Of a stretch of 9,147 nucleotides of DNA, positions 5,973-9,147 are shown in pieces (position 1 is the first letter of the stretch; every line of letters begins with the position of its first letter). Source of the DNA: JBFXAN01 sp050184225 (GTDB lineage: Bacteria > Chloroflexota > Dehalococcoidia > CAUJGQ01); NCBI GenBank assembly GCA_050184225.1, contig JBFXAN010000225.1:1-9147 (forward strand), written 5' to 3'. The notes below the pieces were generated by a model that saw only the letters and a program-made list of their open reading frames with translations, did no database searches and was not told the DNA's origin. The translations under genes and the position numbers were made by a program.

Positions 5973-7211
5973 TCATGATACGTGCGCTAGCCCGCGCACG
6001 GCCGCGGTTTCAGGCCGGCCAATCCCGCGGTAGAGGACACCTCGCGCACGCAATCGTTCGCGGTTCAAGGCATTGCGTCCATCGATCACGACTCGAATCC
6101 CGGCATCGGCAAAGGAATCTTCCATGCCTAGGAACTGACGGTGAGCCGTGCAAAGTACAATCGACCTTGCACCATCGAGTGCTTCGTCAAGGGTCTTGAC
6201 GTCGCTCAAATCAAGCCGATGCGGATCGAAGACGCGGACATCGAAGCCTCGTTTGCGTAATTCAGCGACCACGGCAAACGATGGACTCTCACGCGTATCG
6301 GCAACGTTGGGTTTGTAGGCCACGCCGAGCACCGCCACCGGCCCCTGGCGTACATCTGGTGATGCGGACGCTTCGTCTAACAGATCCACGGTAAACGCGG
6401 GCATCGACTCATTGATCTCTCGCGAGAGCTTGAGGAACCGAGGTACGACTCCGCTCTTCTCCGCAGCCTCGACGAGATAGTACGGATCGACGGGGATGCA
6501 ATGCCCGCCAACACCGCAGCCTGGATCGTGGCGCATGAAGCCATACGGCTTGGTGGCGGCTGCATCCAGCACCTCCGCCACGTCGATATCCAAGTGCTGC
6601 GAGATGACGGCCATCTCATTGACGAAGGCGATATTGATATCGCGGAAGGAGTTTTCAACGATCTTCGTCATTTCGGCCGTCTTCAAGTCACTGACGATAT
6701 GAGGAGGAACATCGAGGAGACGACTATAGAGGGTTGCAGCATCGTCAAGCGCATCGGCTGAATTGGCCGCAAGGACGCGGGGCACGGCTGCCAGAGAGAC
6801 ATCGCGTCCAGGATCAACTCGCTCGGGGCAGTGCGCGATGCGCGGTTGATCAATCCAGTATTGGAGCAGGCGTGCGACGATCTTCTCGCAAGTGCCTGGA
6901 GCGACGGTGGACTCCACGATAACCGTGGTTTCTGGGCGAAGGTGCGGTCCGATCATCGTGCAAGCAGACTTTAGAGCAGCAAGGTTCGGCATGTGTGCGT
7001 CGTCGACCGGAGTCGGGACGGCGAGCACCACCCAACGCGCACCCGAGACAACGACCGCGTCCTGCGTTGCGCGGTATGGTTTGACCGCGAGTTGCCTGAT
7101 CCGCTCAGCACTAATTTCCACGCCCTCTGTTGCGATGCCGCGCTGAAAGGCCAGATCGGCAAGCGCCTCACCGACGTACCCCATCCCAATTATCACGAGT
7201 CGTTCGTCCAT
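5973..7211 (-). CDS. Nucleotide-sugar 6-dehydrogenase (UDP-sugar to uronate)
   Basis: The enzyme (412 residues, usual length) oxidises C6 of a UDP-sugar to the carboxylate in two NAD-dependent steps, giving a uronic-acid donor. The N-terminal Rossmann domain opens with VIIGMGYVGEALADLAFQRG and includes AVPTPVDD, ESTVAPGT and AHCPERVDPG. The central domain has TAEMTKIVENSFRDINIAFV, with catalytic Lys and Asn. The catalytic cysteine lies in PGCGVGGHCIPVDPYYL (about residue 238). The C-terminal domain has LGVAYKPNVADTRESP. All key residues are present. The pattern resembles UDP-HexNAc dehydrogenases (WecC, WbpA/TviB type) more than UDP-glucose dehydrogenases, but the substrate cannot be settled from motifs, so no symbol is given. 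ATG 7211 is preferred over GTG 7217 because GGAGGG sits 8 nt before it. It follows the membrane protein gene by about 117 bp and precedes the glycosyltransferase by 49 bp. Confidence 0.94.
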   Translation of the reverse strand: MDERLVIIGMGYVGEALADLAFQRGIATEGVEISAERIRQLAVKPYRATQDAVVVSGARWVVLAVPTPVDDAHMPNLAALKSACTMIGPHLRPETTVIVESTVAPGTCEKIVARLLQYWIDQPRIAHCPERVDPGRDVSLAAVPRVLAANSADALDDAATLYSRLLDVPPHIVSDLKTAEMTKIVENSFRDINIAFVNEMAVISQHLDIDVAEVLDAAATKPYGFMRHDPGCGVGGHCIPVDPYYLVEAAEKSGVVPRFLKLSREINESMPAFTVDLLDEASASPDVRQGPVAVLGVAYKPNVADTRESPSFAVVAELRKRGFDVRVFDPHRLDLSDVKTLDEALDGARSIVLCTAHRQFLGMEDSFADAGIRVVIDGRNALNRERLRARGVLYRGIGRPETAAVRGLAHVS

Positions 7212-7219
7212 TGCCACTT

Positions 7220-7225
7220 CCCTCC
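7220..7225 (-). promoter_or_regulatory. Strong ribosome-binding site of the dehydrogenase gene
   Basis: GGAGGG on the minus strand lies 8 nt before ATG 7211. The alternative GTG at 7217 would have only 2 nt of spacing, so this site decides the start. The roughly 110-bp gap upstream could hold an internal promoter, but no convincing hexamer pair was seen. Confidence 0.65.
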
Positions 7226-7328
7226 ATACGCCACAGGGTTACTCCTGATTCCGATGCGATCCCACCTCCATGTTCAATCAATCATGGCCCGAATTTCCGC
7301 GCGATGCATCCGGCTACATGAGATTTCC

Positions 7329-9147
7329 TCAAATTGCGCGGGCCTTCCCTGCATGAATGATCGTACGCCGGCGACTTGACCGCTGCGTAGTGCCAATCTT
7401 TGTCGATGCCGCCACCCCCACAAGGGATGGGATCAAGAAGTACAGGAACCAAGAGAATGCGGGCATAAATCCGGCCCGAATAATGATCGGCAAAAAGACT
7501 ATCCAACAGCTTGCAGTGACGACCGTGACAAATCCGCGGTCCGCTTTTACCCTGGTCCAGATCCAGGCAGACCAAGCGCCTAGCGAGGTCATTCCAAGTA
7601 TCATCCCGAAATACCAGAGATCTTGATAGAAGGTGCCAATTACGGATGAATCAGGGCATAACCCGCCTGCTACAGTACGACACGGCAATCCGAATGCGTC
7701 AATTAGCATCTGATCTCTCGCAGATTCGGGTTTCCAAGGAAAGACTGCGGAGGGAATCGGTGCCAACAATAGGTCACCAAATACTGCTCCTCCAAAGTAG
7801 AAGTCTTCCGGATTCTTTAAGATCTCCACTTCCACGGCTAGCATCGATATCATTTCTGTATCAGGCCCGGTAATGAATTGTTTCCAGGCATCCAGTGGGC
7901 TAGTTAAAAAGTCTTGGAGAATTGGCAGCGCCCCGCCTGCCTGTTCTCTCGCACCACTCGCTCTGGCGTATGGTATGGCTGCAAGTAAAATCAGTATCAC
8001 TGGAGCAACTAGCATCACGGTTTTTCGAGATGGCCTCCTTCCGTGCCTCAAATAATAGACGGCAAGCGGGATTGCCACCGATGGGATAATGAAACGCCGA
8101 TTTCCTAACAGAGAGAACATCGCAACTGGGAATGCTATCAGTGTTACAATTTTGATGATGTCACCAATCTTGAGTTTTGGCCTGGTCGCGATTATGACAA
8201 TCGCAGCGCAGGATGTTAGTAATGGTGACACGGATAGGTATGCCGACGTTCCTGCAGTTGCATCAACCAACTCAAGAGATCTGCCCGCTGCCATGAGTCT
8301 CAACGTTTGAACAATCGATCCACTAATAGATAAGTGAAGCGTAAACAGAAATACCGCCACTGCGGACATAACAACCACAACAGCTGAAGCGGTGCTTCGA
8401 TAGTTCGACTCTGAGACCATTTCACTAGTAGGCGTAACTTTTGATTTCTTGAAAGCCAGTTCATATCCTAACACGAATGCTAGTGTGCCTATCAGTCCCA
8501 TTACGATGGTTGTTCTAAAGTATTGACCAACATCATGGCCATAGTAGACTGCTCCGTTTTCGGTCAACATCATTGACAGCGGCCGAATTCCAAACAGGAT
8601 GGCGAGTGTTAATGCTCCGGATACTATCGGTTCGAGTAAATCCAATGATCGAGCCACTGCTCTCTTGGCTATTGGTGCAGCGGCAACACTAATGGTAGTG
8701 ATGGCGATCAGCGCGTCAATTTCTACGGTCATTCGAACCGACAGCATCGCTACTACCAATCCGGTTATCACCGCTACTATTGAAACGATTAGTGCCGAGA
8801 TAGCCTTACGCTTGACGCCTCGCTGATACATCTTGGTCCATACCAGATGGTATCGAACAGACCATTCGGCAAGTGAAGCGGCCGAGATCTGCGGTATTTC
8901 CTTTCGGCCTGACTGAAGCAAGATGATAGCTGCACCAAGGCTCACCGCAGCAGCGGCGACGAGAGCTAGAGCTATTCCCTCAAGTCCAAGTAACGGTCCA
9001 AGAATACCGAGTGCTGGCAGCAGCGCGAGCCAGGCTACAATCTCTGCGATCGATCCCAGAGTCGGATATCCGGCACCCCGTGCCGCATCTGACAAGACTC
9101 GTCGGACACCGAGCAGAAGACCACTGAGCAAGAGTATTCTCGCGATC
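7329..9147 (-). CDS. Flippase C-terminus joined to Wzy-like O-antigen polymerase (partial)
   Basis: This long membrane protein is open to the right window edge, so its start is missing; the visible part is about 605 codons. The first 75 or so residues (LLLGVRRVLSDAARGAGYP, then two hydrophobic helices ending in SLGAAIILLQSGRK) resemble the last helices of Wzx-type polysaccharide flippases. A basic linker (KMYQRGVKRK, about residue 100) follows. The rest resembles oligosaccharide repeat-unit polymerases (Wzy type): LLEPIVSGALTLAILFGIRPL, LLGNRRFIIPSVAIPLAVYY, a large loop of about 110 residues containing FGDLLLAPIPSAVFPWKP, then SSVIGTFYQDLWYFGMILG and two final helices. I count roughly 12-14 membrane segments in the visible part. 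Flippase and polymerase act in sequence on undecaprenyl-linked repeat units. No stop separates the two parts, so this is a fusion, a stop-codon loss, or a polymerase with an unusual extra N-terminal helix pair. The polymerase portion is clearly lower in GC than the downstream genes. The polymerase call is fairly sure; the fusion is likely. Confidence 0.75.
   Translation of the reverse strand, partial: IARILLLSGLLLGVRRVLSDAARGAGYPTLGSIAEIVAWLALLPALGILGPLLGLEGIALALVAAAAVSLGAAIILLQSGRKEIPQISAASLAEWSVRYHLVWTKMYQRGVKRKAISALIVSIVAVITGLVVAMLSVRMTVEIDALIAITTISVAAAPIAKRAVARSLDLLEPIVSGALTLAILFGIRPLSMMLTENGAVYYGHDVGQYFRTTIVMGLIGTLAFVLGYELAFKKSKVTPTSEMVSESNYRSTASAVVVVMSAVAVFLFTLHLSISGSIVQTLRLMAAGRSLELVDATAGTSAYLSVSPLLTSCAAIVIIATRPKLKIGDIIKIVTLIAFPVAMFSLLGNRRFIIPSVAIPLAVYYLRHGRRPSRKTVMLVAPVILILLAAIPYARASGAREQAGGALPILQDFLTSPLDAWKQFITGPDTEMISMLAVEVEILKNPEDFYFGGAVFGDLLLAPIPSAVFPWKPESARDQMLIDAFGLPCRTVAGGLCPDSSVIGTFYQDLWYFGMILGMTSLGAWSAWIWTRVKADRGFVTVVTASCWIVFLPIIIRAGFMPAFSWFLYFLIPSLVGVAASTKIGTTQRSSRRRTIIHAGKARAI

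Noticed and set aside
1..9147. CRISPR array, tRNA or rRNA genes, and insertion sequences
   Set aside because: No regularly spaced repeats, no cloverleaf-compatible tRNA sequence, no rRNA-like conserved blocks and no transposase motifs were seen on either strand.

Overview
The window is bacterial DNA. It shows compact protein-coding genes with Shine-Dalgarno-like sites, head-to-tail gene packing, and no introns, rRNA or tRNA. Base composition is high-GC but uneven: about 2,900-4,170 is extremely G-rich on the + strand, while about 7,330-8,900 is clearly closer to balanced. No gene fixes the taxon. The styles of the DoxX-like fragment, the beta-helix tail and the zinc-ribbon methyltransferase would fit a high-GC environmental lineage such as Chloroflexota, but that is only a guess.

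Left part (1-1,476). One intact gene on the minus strand (311-1,090) encodes an IclR-family transcriptional regulator. Upstream of it is a divergent, promoter-like element: TTGACA and TATACT with a perfect TTCCC-AC-GGGAA palindrome in the spacer, followed by a second perfect palindrome at 1,429-1,447. This looks like the control region of a divergent target gene, but the coding part of that target appears to be lost.

Middle part (1,477-3,236). This is a stretch of gene remnants: the C-terminal half of a DoxX-like membrane protein (+), the C-terminal part of an unrecognised protein (-), and the C-terminal tail of a right-handed beta-helix repeat protein (+). The last two lie back to back, with their truncated 5' ends meeting near 2,395-2,425, which suggests a rearrangement breakpoint. 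A gene-free, G-rich stretch (2,707-3,236) containing a tandem G-tract repeat follows.

Right part (9,147 down to 3,237, all minus strand). This is an extracellular or surface polysaccharide operon, read from the right edge leftward. It begins with a polytopic membrane protein whose visible N-terminal part looks like the end of a Wzx-type flippase and whose remainder looks like a Wzy-type polymerase. Next come a nucleotide-sugar 6-dehydrogenase (making a uronic-acid donor), a GT4 glycosyltransferase, a left-handed beta-helix acyltransferase (start codon overlapping the preceding stop), and a methyltransferase with an N-terminal zinc ribbon and a strictly alternating histidine linker. Together these would make an acidic sugar precursor, transfer a sugar, decorate the glycan by O-/N-acylation and perhaps methylation, and export and polymerise the lipid-linked repeat unit.

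The strongest candidate for something unusual is the single reading frame joining a flippase C-terminus to a polymerase. It starts outside the window, so only the join itself can be judged here.
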